DNA of 64,000 nt from Verrucomicrobia subdivision 3 bacterium UBA693 (GCA_002298785.1 DBMR01000073.1:1-64000); one strand, 5' to 3'. Counted from the stretch's first letter, positions 55,719-64,000 are shown. Notes: generated by a model from the letters alone, not told the origin. Numbers and translations are program-made.

Positions 55719-56144
55719 ATGGCCGAAAGCCAACAAACGCCCTGCATTCTGCATGTCGAGGACGACCCGAACGACGCTCTCTTCGTGCGTATGGCTTTGG
55801 AGAAGCTAACGCCGCCCCCGCGCGTGGATTGGGTGAAGGACGGGCAGGAGGCGTTGGATTACCTCGGCGCGGCGGGAGTTCATAAGCGGCGCGCGGGACA
55901 GGCACTGCCCAACCTCGTCCTGTTGGACCTCAAGCTGCCGCGGCTCAACGGCTTCGAGGTGTTGAACTGGATACGGGCACAACCTGGGTTGCAGGCTTTG
56001 CCGGTGGTGGTTTTGAGCGGTTCTTCCATTATCGAGGACAAACAGCGGGCGCTAAATCTCGGGGCCACCGTCTATTTCGTAAAGACCCCATTCTACCTGG
56101 ACATCCTGAATTACGTCGGGAGCCTCGTGACCCCGGGATCGTAG
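55719..56144 (+). CDS. Single-domain response regulator (Rcp1-like)
   Basis: A 141-residue receiver-only protein. VEDDPNDALFVRMAL opens the fold, VLLDLKLPRLNGFEVL holds the phospho-acceptor Asp, and the VVLSGSS and FVKTPFY segments supply the Ser/Thr and Lys. It has no output domain, as in Rcp1-type and phytochrome-linked regulators. It is 86 bp downstream of the RsbW-like gene on the same strand and may feed a phosphorelay into the partner-switch module. Confidence 0.92.
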   Translation: MAESQQTPCILHVEDDPNDALFVRMALEKLTPPPRVDWVKDGQEALDYLGAAGVHKRRAGQALPNLVLLDLKLPRLNGFEVLNWIRAQPGLQALPVVVLSGSSIIEDKQRALNLGATVYFVKTPFYLDILNYVGSLVTPGS

Positions 56145-56160
56145 CCGCCGCCGCTTCTGC

Positions 56161-57159
56161 TCACGCCGCAGGTCTCTCCACGCGTTTCCAGTCCTGAAGC
56201 ACCTTATCTATGATCGTGTCGACCTTGGGGTTCAGGTTGCGATCTTCCGGATGGTGCCTCATCCATTCAATCGCCTCGCGAATGCCGGCGGCGAACGGCT
56301 TGCCACAACGAAACCCCGGTAGCAGCCGGCGCAGCTTCGAGTTATCGAAAACCGCCGAATGCGCTTTGTCCCCCTTAAGATTGCCGCTCAATTCCGGCAC
56401 CGACTGGCAGATGAATTCGGTCGGCACCGGCACAATTTCGGGCCTGACCCCGAGGGCCGCCCCGATCTCGCCAATAATCTGGCGCCAGGTGAGGGCCTCG
56501 TCGCTGGTGATGTGGAACGCCTCCCCGATAGCTTCCTCGCGCCCCACCAGCGCGGCGAAGCCCACCGCGAAATCCGTAGCGGCCGTGAGGGTCCACAAAG
56601 AGGTGCCCTCGTCCGGCACGAACACCGGCTCGCCGCGCTCGAGGCGGGCGGCAAAGGCATAGCCCGCGCTCGAGACCGGGTTCGGCACCCACAGGTGAGA
56701 GTAGGTGTGCGAGGGCCGCACAATCGTGATCGGGAAACGCTCCTCCTCCCAGCGCTGCCGCAACCAAACTTCGCAGCGGAGTTTTTGCTGCGCATATTCC
56801 CAGAACGGATTGCCCAGTGGCGTGTCTTCAGTAATGGGCAGGCGCCCCGGCGGCTTTTGGTAAACGGTCGCCGAGCTGATGAAGACATACTGGCGCACGC
56901 GACCGCGGAAAACCGGCACGCCCAGTTCGAGGTCGGCCGGCTCGAACCCCAGCCAATCCAGCACCACTTCCGGATTAGCCTGGCTGAGCGCCTCTCCCAG
57001 TCGTGGCAGATCCCGCCGCTCGCCGACGATGGTGCGGTAACCAGCCGGCACCGGCCTGCGGCCGCGGCTCAGAATCCAAACCTCGTGCCCCTCCTGATGC
57101 AGACGGGCGGCGCAGGCGCTGGAAATATTGCCGGTGCCGCCCAGGAACAGGATTCGCAT
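56161..57159 (-). CDS. NAD-dependent epimerase/dehydratase (extended SDR)
   Basis: A 332-residue SDR with the Rossmann motif GGTGNISSACAARL, a Ser in ISSATVYQKP and YAQQK as Tyr-x3-Lys. The C-terminal part has VPTEFICQSVPELSGNLKGDK and FDNSKLRRLLPGF, which recall the CSP41/atypical-epimerase group. The substrate is unknown, probably a nucleotide-sugar or related metabolite. It converges on the receiver gene with 16 bp between. Confidence 0.85.
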   Translation of the reverse strand: MRILFLGGTGNISSACAARLHQEGHEVWILSRGRRPVPAGYRTIVGERRDLPRLGEALSQANPEVVLDWLGFEPADLELGVPVFRGRVRQYVFISSATVYQKPPGRLPITEDTPLGNPFWEYAQQKLRCEVWLRQRWEEERFPITIVRPSHTYSHLWVPNPVSSAGYAFAARLERGEPVFVPDEGTSLWTLTAATDFAVGFAALVGREEAIGEAFHITSDEALTWRQIIGEIGAALGVRPEIVPVPTEFICQSVPELSGNLKGDKAHSAVFDNSKLRRLLPGFRCGKPFAAGIREAIEWMRHHPEDRNLNPKVDTIIDKVLQDWKRVERPAA

Positions 57160-57191
57160 TTGCGCAGCCTGCGGCCATCGCCGCCCAGGCT

Positions 57192-58526
57192 CTAGAGTTT
57201 CTTGATGCTGATGTTGCGAAACGCCACGGGATCATTGTGGCCGGCGAAACCGAAGCTGCCGACTTTGCGATCTTTCCCCGGATGCGGGTGACCGCCCATG
57301 AACTCGGTAACGTTCGCCAAATCGGCGTTCAGGATGACCGTGCCGTTAAGTTCCACGACGATTTTCGAACCCTGGACGGTGACTTCCTCGAAGTTCCATT
57401 CCCCGATGGGGCGTTGGTAACCTCGTTCGGCGCCCACCATGCCATAGGCCGAGCCATGCACCTGGCGTGCGTCGATCTTATCACCCGTCGCCTGTTCGTA
57501 ATTCTCGTCCAGCACCTGGACTTCGCACATCCCATCGTAGGCGGTGTCGCCCTTGCCCGGGTAACGAATGGCCAACCCGTTGTTTCCGCCTCGGGGCAGT
57601 TTGAATTCCAGTCGCGCGGCAAAATCCCCGTATTCATTCGCGGTGAAGATCGTGCCGCCCTTCTTCGGCCGGCACTGAATCGCGCCGCCCACAATTTCAT
57701 ATTCGTTGATCGGGCCGGCCCAACCGGTGAAATCTTTGCCGTTGAACACGGAGTCAAAGCCCGCGCCGCCGTGCGCGGCCAGGATTTGGTTCGCCTCGGT
57801 GCCCGCAATCTCGCGCACATACAGGTTGCGCCATTTGATCTCCCCGCCGTGGGTCTGCAGTTGAATCGGGCCTCGGGCCGGCACCGGCTTCTTGCGGTCG
57901 TAGTAGTTCTCCAGCAAGGCATGGTCCACCACCAGCTTGTCGTTCAGCCAGACGCTTACCCGCGCCCCAACCATGATCACCCGCACCTTATTCCATTCGC
58001 CGAATGGCTTGTCCGCCAGGACCAGCGGATCTTTGCCAGGCGCACCCGGGCTGTTATTCCAAAGACCTCCGGATCCTTTGTTGGCGCCCAGGTTGAACTT
58101 GGCTTCTTCGGTATAATCCCAGATCTGCACCTGCGGACAGCCACGCAGATAAATGCCGCTATCCGCCTTGGGGACCGTGGCGTATTCCAATTGCAGCTCG
58201 AAGTCGCCATAGTCCTTCTCGGTGGTGGCATACGCGCCCTGGCCGTCATTGATCAGCACGCCATCCTCGGCGCGCCAGTGGGCTTTCATCGTCGCCGTCC
58301 ACTTGGCGATCTGCGCGTCGCGCTCCGCCGCCGGCATCGCCAGCAGCTTGCGGTGATCGAAGGTGTCGCCCCCGCGCCAACCGGTGAGGTCAGTGCCGTT
58401 GAACAGCGCGGTAAAACCGGCGGGTGGTGCGGCAACCGCGGCTTGGGCCGGGGCATTGAGCCCAAGGCTCACAAAGGTGGTGACGGCCAGGAGTCCGGCC
58501 CAGGCGGAATAGAAATGCAGTTTCAT
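57192..58526 (-). CDS. Secreted protein with two DUF1080 domains
   Basis: A 444-residue exported protein. The signal peptide ends about residue 27 (ALNAPAQA-like region). Two related DUF1080 (3-keto-disaccharide hydrolase) domains lie at about 33-245 and 255-444, each with the FNGTDLTGW or FNGKDFTGW opening and a beta-jelly-roll order (DSGIYLRGCPQVQIWD; NGLAIRYPG; PIGEWNF). DUF1080 proteins work on 3-keto-glycosides made by Gfo/Idh-type dehydrogenases, and one such Tat-exported dehydrogenase is encoded at 25124-26512, though not in the same cluster. The ATG 58526 is chosen by the signal peptide. Confidence 0.9.
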   Translation of the reverse strand: MKLHFYSAWAGLLAVTTFVSLGLNAPAQAAVAAPPAGFTALFNGTDLTGWRGGDTFDHRKLLAMPAAERDAQIAKWTATMKAHWRAEDGVLINDGQGAYATTEKDYGDFELQLEYATVPKADSGIYLRGCPQVQIWDYTEEAKFNLGANKGSGGLWNNSPGAPGKDPLVLADKPFGEWNKVRVIMVGARVSVWLNDKLVVDHALLENYYDRKKPVPARGPIQLQTHGGEIKWRNLYVREIAGTEANQILAAHGGAGFDSVFNGKDFTGWAGPINEYEIVGGAIQCRPKKGGTIFTANEYGDFAARLEFKLPRGGNNGLAIRYPGKGDTAYDGMCEVQVLDENYEQATGDKIDARQVHGSAYGMVGAERGYQRPIGEWNFEEVTVQGSKIVVELNGTVILNADLANVTEFMGGHPHPGKDRKVGSFGFAGHNDPVAFRNISIKKL

Positions 58527-59078
58527 GATTTGAATGCCAATGTAATGGGCTTTTCCGGCCGGGCAATCAAACATTTCTTGACGCGAAATGCGTTGCCGCG
58601 CTCGAACGCCGTCTGCCGGAGCCGGGAAAATGGATGTTTACGGTTTGCGAACTATACGCATGGCGCTCCTGCCGGAGCTGGAGAAGAAACAACGACTGGC
58701 GATTCTGTCCATGCGCACCTCTCCTCCACCCGCAAGGATCAACCGCGGCCGTCCTCCGAACGATGTAAGCGGACTCGGACATCCGCGCCCCTGTTCTTCA
58801 TTAGCGCCCAATGAGTGATGATCAGCGGTTTCCTCTGGCCTCAATTCACCATCTCCTTCCGAATATTTCGTGTTCCGTGGGTCCTCTGCTCTCCCTTGCC
58901 GGCAGGGGGTGATCGTCTTTGTGGCGATCAATAAGGATCCTCTGCGTCGTGTACCCCCCTCCCGAATTTTCCCCTTTGCTGAAGAAGTTTCGGACCTGGT
59001 GGAAAACATCCCGATCCAGCGCCGGGGCCGTCGTCGAGGTTGCCCGGGGCCGGGATTTGCGCTATTTTCCGGGCTTTG
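58527..59078. other. 552-bp non-coding region, possible dispersed repeat
   Basis: The gap between the DUF1080 gene and rimO has no gene that I can support. Short open frames occur on both strands, such as a plus-strand one at 58588-58818 and a minus-strand one at 58638-59009, but they have no family character. The sequence contains phrases that recall intergenic repeats of related genomes; this is a memory-based impression only. The rimO promoter must be within its right end. Confidence 0.45.
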
Positions 59079-60767
59079 ATGAGTAAAACTGCCGAACCAG
59101 TCTCAACTCCCCCCCTGAAAGTCGGGATGATCAGTCTCGGGTGCGCCAAAAACCTGGTGGACGCCGAGATCATGCTCGGCTCGCTGCTCCAGGAGGGGGT
59201 GGAAATCACGAACGACCCTTCCGGGGCGGATGTGCTCATCGTCAATACCTGTTCCTTCATTGATTCGGCGCAGGAAGAGAGCGTGGACACCATCCTGGAG
59301 TCGGCCCAGGTGCGGGAGGCGGGGCATCGCGGCCAGGGGTTGGTGGTGGCCGGCTGTCTGCCGCAGCGGTTCCGCGACGATCTGCCCAAATTATTCCCGG
59401 AAGTGGATGCGTTCATGGGCATCGACCAGGTGGCGCAAGCGGGCGCCATCGTGCGCCAGGCCCTGGCTAATCGCACCCAAAAGATCACCTCTGGCTCCGG
59501 CAAAAAGGCCGCTTCGGCCCGACGCATCAGCCGGCAACTGGCGGCCTTGGAAAAGGCCCAGCCGGTGGCGAATGCCGGTCCCAATCTGCGCGGCACCGCC
59601 GAGTTTGGCCAGACCCGACGCACGCTGGCCCCCACCGCCTTGCCGGGTCCGTTGCTTGAAGTGCACGCGCGCCCCACGTTCATACCGGATTACGCCACGC
59701 CGCGGTTTCGCCTGACGCCCCGGCATTTTGCCTACGTCAAAATCGCCGAAGGCTGCAATCATCCGTGCAGCTTTTGCATCATTCCGCGCATGCGCGGCAC
59801 GCACCGCAGCCGGGCCCTGGCGGACGTCGTGGCCGAGTGCCGAGGGTTGCTGGCGGATGGGGTCAAGGAGCTGAATCTCATTTCCCAGGATTCCACGTAT
59901 TACGGCCTGGATCTGCGTCCCGGGCACTCGAGGGCGATCGCGGCGCCCGCAAAGTTCAGCGCCGCGATCTCGAGCCTCGCGCCGGGCGCCACCACAATTT
60001 CGAGCCTGATCCGCGAGCTCAACGCGTTGCCCGGGGATTTCTGGATCCGGCTGCTCTACACTCATCCCGCGCATTGGACGGACGAACTGATTCAAACCAT
60101 CGCCGAATGTCCGAAGGTGGCCCGGTATATCGACATTCCGTTGCAGCATATTCACCCGAACCTGCTCGAGCGCATGCGGCGAGAAACCACCCGCGAATAC
60201 ATCGTGGACCTGCTGGCGCGCATCCGGCGCGGTGTCCCGGGCATCGCCTTGCGCACCACGTTCATTGTCGGGTTCCCGGGCGAGACCGAATCGGCTTTCG
60301 CTTCATTGCTGGATTTCATGCGGGAAGCCCGGTTTGAACGGCTGGGGGTTTTTGCTTATTCCCAGGAGGAGGGGACCCGGGCCGGCAAGATGGCGGGCCA
60401 GATTCCCGACAAGGTCAAGAAGGAGCGCCGGGATCGCGCCATGGCCGTGCAGCATGAGATTGCCTCGGCCATCTCGGGGGCCCAGGTCGGACGCACGCTC
60501 AAGGTGCTGGTGGAACGGGAAGCCAGCCGCGAGGAATTGAAGGGCGCCCGGGTGGATTCCTGGGAGCACGGCCTAATCCGGGGCGAAGACCAACACCGCG
60601 CCCAACTCCGCGGCCGTTACCTCCTGGCTCGAGCCGAAGCCGATGCCCCGGATATCGACGGGAGGGTCTACATCCGGGGTCAACTGCCGGTCGGCCAATT
60701 CGCCAGCGTCCGTGTCATTGGCCACACCGATTACGATCTCATCGCCGAACCGGCAAATCCGGTGTAG
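59079..60767 (+). CDS. rimO: Ribosomal protein S12 methylthiotransferase RimO, enlarged
   Basis: A 562-residue radical-SAM methylthiotransferase that modifies Asp88 (E. coli numbering) of ribosomal protein S12. The UPF0004 domain has Cys22, Cys58 and Cys93; the radical-SAM cluster is Cys226, Cys230 and Cys233 (CNHPCSFC); a TRAM domain closes the protein. Usual RimO is about 430-460 residues. The extra length comes from a stretch between the two domains (about residues 145-215) and a second insert near 280-310 (after YYGLDL). The ATG 59079 is at the family start. No RBS is evident. Confidence 0.93.
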   Translation: MSKTAEPVSTPPLKVGMISLGCAKNLVDAEIMLGSLLQEGVEITNDPSGADVLIVNTCSFIDSAQEESVDTILESAQVREAGHRGQGLVVAGCLPQRFRDDLPKLFPEVDAFMGIDQVAQAGAIVRQALANRTQKITSGSGKKAASARRISRQLAALEKAQPVANAGPNLRGTAEFGQTRRTLAPTALPGPLLEVHARPTFIPDYATPRFRLTPRHFAYVKIAEGCNHPCSFCIIPRMRGTHRSRALADVVAECRGLLADGVKELNLISQDSTYYGLDLRPGHSRAIAAPAKFSAAISSLAPGATTISSLIRELNALPGDFWIRLLYTHPAHWTDELIQTIAECPKVARYIDIPLQHIHPNLLERMRRETTREYIVDLLARIRRGVPGIALRTTFIVGFPGETESAFASLLDFMREARFERLGVFAYSQEEGTRAGKMAGQIPDKVKKERRDRAMAVQHEIASAISGAQVGRTLKVLVEREASREELKGARVDSWEHGLIRGEDQHRAQLRGRYLLARAEADAPDIDGRVYIRGQLPVGQFASVRVIGHTDYDLIAEPANPV

Positions 60768-60779
60768 ACCCTCCAGCCC

Positions 60780-61000
60780 GCGACGGGAAGGCAAGACCAA
60801 TTACGTAGCGCGGCCGTCCCGGCTGCGAGTTCAAGCACCGTCTCGGTGCTTGGTGGCTGCGGTTGCCAACCGAGACTGAGGACAGGATGGACATGATTCA
60901 CAGGATTTGGATCCGGACAACCACAGGGCGGCAAGCTACAAGCGGTCCCATCCTGACTATCCTGAGAATCCTGTCTTTCTGATGATTTAGGGCCGGTCTA
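60780..61000. repeat. Repeat-like intergenic sequence with inverted GACAGGAT arms
   Basis: A non-coding 259-bp gap holds two kinds of repeat-like sequence. One is CGTAGCGCGGCCGTCCCGGC followed by a GCACCGTCTCGGTGC hairpin. The other is an inverted pair: GAGGACAGGATGGACATGAT at about 60878 and, reversed, GAATCCTGTC near 60968-60978, with AGGAT units repeated inside each arm. Such units are frequent dispersed intergenic repeats in Verrucomicrobiota and related genomes. Only one copy lies in this window. Confidence 0.55.
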
Positions 61001-61026
61001 ATCGCCAGGGCTACACCCCCACGGAC

Positions 61027-62562
61027 CTACCCAATTAATAGCCCCAGCCGGGCCAGGGTTTCCAGGTTGGGCTCGAGTTTCGCTTCGATTTCGCGCTGGA
61101 TCGTCTCCAAATCCCCGGGTGCCGATGGAGCGTTCGATTTCAGCAGTGGTAGCAATGCTTTCACCAGCGCCGCCCGGTCACGGGTGCCATCCAGGGACGT
61201 CAGCAGCTTTCGTCCGATCTCGTCTTCGAGCTTGATGGTCAGGTGAAAGGCCGTGGTGACGAAATGCCCGCGGGCCGCCTGCCAGCGCGCCACCGGGCTG
61301 GCCACGGGGCGGACCCCGGGCGTGGCGGCGCAAATGGGCCGGGTGGTGTGGAATTGCACCATCCCACCGCCATACAGTTCCAGGAGGAAATCAGCAAGTT
61401 TGCCCGGCAGATCCTCGACCGGCGCCTCGGCTCCGGCGCCTGGTTGTGCCAATTCACGAACAAGCTCGTCAAAAGCCACGGGCGACGGCCAGGCCGCCCG
61501 GAGCCGGGCCAGGGCTGCTTTGCCCTGCTGGAAATCGGTCTGGAACCTGGCGCCGGTGCGTGTTTCAAAAACCGTCGCACCCGGGCGTTGGTCCGGCTGG
61601 GGCTCGGCCAGGGGCAACGCGGTCGAGGATACGAGGAACTCACGGACCTGGGCGGCATCCGGCTGCGGTTTCAAGGCCAGGCCCTGGTGACACAGCAACG
61701 TCTGCCGGAACCGCCGGCATTTCAGGAAATCGAGGTATTGCTCGCGGACCAGGCGGTTTCCCGCCAGTTTCCGGAGATTGACCCGGACCTCGTCCTTGAA
61801 AGCGTGATCCGTCATCTCGAAGAAATCCGCTTCGCCAAGGTATTGCAGACCGTGACGGCCCGCCTGGGCGATGAAGTCGGTGAAATAACACGGATCATTG
61901 ATCTCGCCGAGTTCATCATGAAATAAGTGACCCTCATCGTGCTCGAGGATTCGTTCCAGTTCAGCCCGCATCCAGAGCCGGTATTCATCGACCGTATCCT
62001 GGCCGTCGGCGACGAATTTGACCGCGGCCACCGCCTGGCGGAGCCGTTCATCGGGATCCTGGAAGCCGCGGGTGTGGAACAACATTAAATCCCGTACCAC
62101 CCGGAGCAGGTGCCCGCCTGGGAGGGCGTTGTAGCTGATGAAGGCGATGCCCTGCGGGGCCAGGCGCTCCCGGCAAACCCGCAGGAGCGACTGGCGGACC
62201 TCGGGCGGTATCCACGCATACACCCCATGAGCGATGATGTAATCAAACTCGCCCCAGGATTGATCCACCTGGGCCAGGTCCCCGGGCGCCAGGTGGATGT
62301 TGTTCAATCCCAGGTCTTTAATCATCTGGTTGCCCTGGGCGACGGGTTTCTCGGCCAGATCAATTCCCGAGAAGGCGGCTTGGGGAAACTGGACCGCCAG
62401 GGGGACCAGATTCCCGCCGGCGCCGCAGCCCAGCTCCAGCACCCGGCAGGCGGGAAGGGAGGCCGGTTGCAGTCCGAAGAGTCGGCCAATTACGGCCAGG
62501 CGATCGGGGTGGGTCTGCGCGTGGGCGTGGTTGGGGTAGGCAATTAGATCGTAGCTGGTCAT
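61027..62562 (-). CDS. Class I SAM methyltransferase with regulatory domain
   Basis: A 511-residue methyltransferase. The SAM-binding motif VLELGCGAGGNLVPLA is at about residue 42, with FSGIDLAEKPV and GDLAQVDQSWGEFDYIIAHGV following. The central part (about 200-310) is a MethyTransf_Reg-type domain (HDELGEINDPCYFTDF), and the C-terminal 130 residues hold a further helical domain. The ATG at 62562 (MTSYDLIAYPNHAHAQTHP) is the family start; an upstream in-frame ATG is rejected. The target is unknown. It is divergent from tssB with 106 bp between, which may or may not link it to the secretion locus. Confidence 0.9.
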   Translation of the reverse strand: MTSYDLIAYPNHAHAQTHPDRLAVIGRLFGLQPASLPACRVLELGCGAGGNLVPLAVQFPQAAFSGIDLAEKPVAQGNQMIKDLGLNNIHLAPGDLAQVDQSWGEFDYIIAHGVYAWIPPEVRQSLLRVCRERLAPQGIAFISYNALPGGHLLRVVRDLMLFHTRGFQDPDERLRQAVAAVKFVADGQDTVDEYRLWMRAELERILEHDEGHLFHDELGEINDPCYFTDFIAQAGRHGLQYLGEADFFEMTDHAFKDEVRVNLRKLAGNRLVREQYLDFLKCRRFRQTLLCHQGLALKPQPDAAQVREFLVSSTALPLAEPQPDQRPGATVFETRTGARFQTDFQQGKAALARLRAAWPSPVAFDELVRELAQPGAGAEAPVEDLPGKLADFLLELYGGGMVQFHTTRPICAATPGVRPVASPVARWQAARGHFVTTAFHLTIKLEDEIGRKLLTSLDGTRDRAALVKALLPLLKSNAPSAPGDLETIQREIEAKLEPNLETLARLGLLIG

Positions 62563-62610
62563 GTCAGGATACAAGGGTTGCGCGTGCAAAAAAAGTAATT
62601 GGCCATCCAC

Positions 62611-62638
62611 TTGACACTCAAGTCGAAAGAAGTATGTT
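62611..62638 (+). promoter_or_regulatory. Sigma70-like promoter of the T6SS locus
   Basis: TTGACA at 62611-62616 and TATGTT at 62633-62638 are separated by 16 bases. The pair lies 31 bp before the tssB start. It is the best vegetative-type promoter I could see in the window. Confidence 0.6.
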
Positions 62639-62668
62639 CACGAACAAGTAATCCCTTTAAACACTACT

Positions 62669-63181
62669 ATGGCCAAAACTAGCAGCCAGAAGTTCGTTGC
62701 CCGTAATCGGGCTCCCCGCGTTCAGATTGAGTACGATGTCGAATTGTACGGGGCGGAGAAAAAAATCGAACTCCCGTTTGTAATGGGAGTGATGGCAGAT
62801 CTTTCGGGCAAACCTGCGGAGGCCTTGCCTCCGGTGGGGGATCGAAAATTTCTCGAAATCGACGTCGACAATTTTGATGACCGCCTGAAGTCCTGCAAGC
62901 CACGGGTGGCTTTTCAAGTGCCGAACACGCTCACCGGTGAAGGCAATTTGAATGTCGAAATGACTTTCGAGAGCATGGAAGACTTTTCCCCCGCGGCGGT
63001 GGCCAAAAAAGTAGATTCCCTCAACAAATTGCTCACGGCCCGCACCGAATTGGCCAACCTCCTGACGTACATGGATGGGAAGGACAAAGCCGAGGAACTC
63101 GTGGGCAAACTGCTCGCCAACCCCGACCTGATGAAGTCTCTGGCAGCCGCGCCGAACGCGACGGAAAAACCAGCGCAGTAA
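62669..63181 (+). CDS. tssB: Type VI secretion sheath small subunit TssB
   Basis: A 170-residue TssB/VipA protein forming the contractile sheath with TssC. The signature RVQIEYDVELYGAEKKIELPF in pieces, VMGVMADLSG, and RKFLEIDVDNFDDRL are all present, and the C-terminal coiled region RTELANLLTYMDGKDKAEEL follows. The length is normal. tssC begins 32 bp downstream. It shows that a T6SS or related contractile injection locus starts here. Confidence 0.96.
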   Translation: MAKTSSQKFVARNRAPRVQIEYDVELYGAEKKIELPFVMGVMADLSGKPAEALPPVGDRKFLEIDVDNFDDRLKSCKPRVAFQVPNTLTGEGNLNVEMTFESMEDFSPAAVAKKVDSLNKLLTARTELANLLTYMDGKDKAEELVGKLLANPDLMKSLAAAPNATEKPAQ

Positions 63182-63213
63182 TCGAGAAGCGTACTAACTA
63201 AAGGAAAATATCC

Positions 63214-64000
63214 ATGTTGCCTCCTGATAATCTAGCCCAGGCCGGCGCGGCTCCGCTCGCCACCGGCGAAGTAAATGAATTCGAGTCGTTGCTCAACAAA
63301 GAGTTCAAGGCCCGCGATCCCCAAAAGCAGACAGCGGTCCAGACCGCGGTGCGGACCTTGGCGCAGCAGGCCCTCTCCTCGACCGTGCTCGTCTCCGCTG
63401 ACGCCATCAAGACCATTTCGGCGCTGATCGCGGAGATCGACCGCAAGATGTCCGAACAGATCAACCTGATCATTCACCACGCTGATTTTAAGTCCCTGGA
63501 AGGGACTTGGCGCGGCCTGCATTATCTCGTCAATAATACGGAAACCGACGAGATGCTGAAGATCCGGGTGCTGAACGTCTCGAAAAACGATCTGAAGAAG
63601 ACGCTCAAAAAGTTCGAAGGCACGGCTTGGGATCAAAGCCCGATCTTCAAGAAGCTGTATGAGGACGAGTTCGGGTCACCCGGCGGCCAACCCTACGGCG
63701 CGCTGGTTGGCGATTACCATTTCGACCACTCCCCCGAGGACGTAAAAATGCTGGGTGGCATGGCGCAAATCGCCGCTGCCATGCACGCCCCGTTCCTTGC
63801 CGGAGCCGCCCCAAGCCTCATGGGCATGGATTCCTGGCAGGAACTGAGTAATCCTCGCGACCTGACCAAGATCTTTCAGACGGCGGAATACGCCTCCTGG
63901 CGGTCCCTCCGCGAATCGGACGATGCCCGTTACCTGGGATTGGCCATGCCGCGATTCCTGTCCCGGCTGCCCTATGGGGCCGCGACGGTTCCGTTGGAAG
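63214..64000 (+). CDS. tssC: Type VI secretion sheath large subunit TssC (partial)
   Basis: The first 262 residues of a TssC/VipB protein (full length about 490-500), cut by the window end. The ATG at 63214 has AAAGGAAAA about 6 bases upstream. Family parts seen are the N-terminal helical region, INLIIHHADFKSLEGTWRGLHYLVNNTETDE in pieces, KFEGTAWDQSPIFKKLYEDEFGSPGGQPYGALVGDY in pieces and SLMGMDSWQELSNPRDL. It follows tssB in the usual sheath order. The rest of the locus lies outside. Confidence 0.95.
   Translation, partial: MLPPDNLAQAGAAPLATGEVNEFESLLNKEFKARDPQKQTAVQTAVRTLAQQALSSTVLVSADAIKTISALIAEIDRKMSEQINLIIHHADFKSLEGTWRGLHYLVNNTETDEMLKIRVLNVSKNDLKKTLKKFEGTAWDQSPIFKKLYEDEFGSPGGQPYGALVGDYHFDHSPEDVKMLGGMAQIAAAMHAPFLAGAAPSLMGMDSWQELSNPRDLTKIFQTAEYASWRSLRESDDARYLGLAMPRFLSRLPYGAATVPLE

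Noticed and set aside
1..64000. tRNA, rRNA, CRISPR arrays, integrases, prophage genes
   Set aside because: I looked on both strands for CCA-type tRNA ends, regularly spaced repeats and phage or integrase proteins and saw none.

Overview
This window is a GC-rich bacterial chromosome segment, densely coded on both strands, with no tRNA, rRNA, CRISPR array or intact insertion sequence that I could find. The gene content suggests a Verrucomicrobiota bacterium, perhaps a soil or water member near Pedosphaera/Limisphaerales. The indications are an H-X9-DG-type pseudopilin, a PEP-CTERM protein, Tat-exported Gfo/Idh oxidoreductases, DUF1080 (3-keto-glycoside hydrolase-like) proteins, two-component propeller proteins, a beta-CASP metallo-hydrolase and a MethyTransf_Reg methyltransferase. 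This assignment is inferred from family knowledge and not proven.

Layout. 0.16-10.1 kb is an efflux region: an MFS_3 exporter, a divergent TetR regulator, and a TetR-linked operon of small unknown gene, RND permease, adaptor, TolC-like protein and SDR reductase. A near-identical 20-bp element lies before both the regulator and the operon. 10.3-17.5 kb holds a TMEM175-like channel, a decayed IS66 transposase, a membrane GDPD, a GH63/MGH1-like glucosidase and a beta-CASP metallo-hydrolase. 17.9-21.6 kb is a two-component system with an extracellular propeller sensor. 21.7-27.5 kb has a lone acyl carrier protein, LysR, a ROK protein, two Gfo/Idh oxidoreductases and a NagB-type deaminase, which fits sugar catabolism. 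27.5-33.2 kb has small unknown proteins, a large four-module secreted adhesin or carbohydrate-binding protein, a pseudopilin and a lipoprotein. 33.4-42.7 kb has a GDP-fucose synthase-like enzyme, ileS, sbcD-sbcC and a zinc-ribbon membrane protein.

42.8-50.0 kb is a secreted-protein region: a seven-repeat FG-GAP propeller, a GH44 glycanase, a propeller/helical-barrel protein and a CHRD PEP-CTERM protein with a very clear terminator. Three secreted proteins here and at 28.5 kb end in the same kind of C-terminal module. 50.2-56.1 kb carries nucleoside salvage genes (PNP, cytidine deaminase), a MoeZ-like E1/rhodanese protein, hisC, and a STAS / HATPase / response-regulator trio that looks like a partner-switching module. 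56.2-60.8 kb has an SDR epimerase, a two-domain DUF1080 protein and an enlarged rimO. 60.8-61.0 kb is a non-coding stretch built of repeat-like sequence. At the right edge a SAM methyltransferase diverges from tssB-tssC, the start of a type VI secretion locus that runs out of the window.

The strongest leads are the paired TetR elements, the non-canonical proton relay of the RND pump, the shared C-terminal module of secreted proteins, the propeller/toroid protein next to GH44, and the T6SS locus at the edge. I saw nothing that I can call a wholly new system with confidence.
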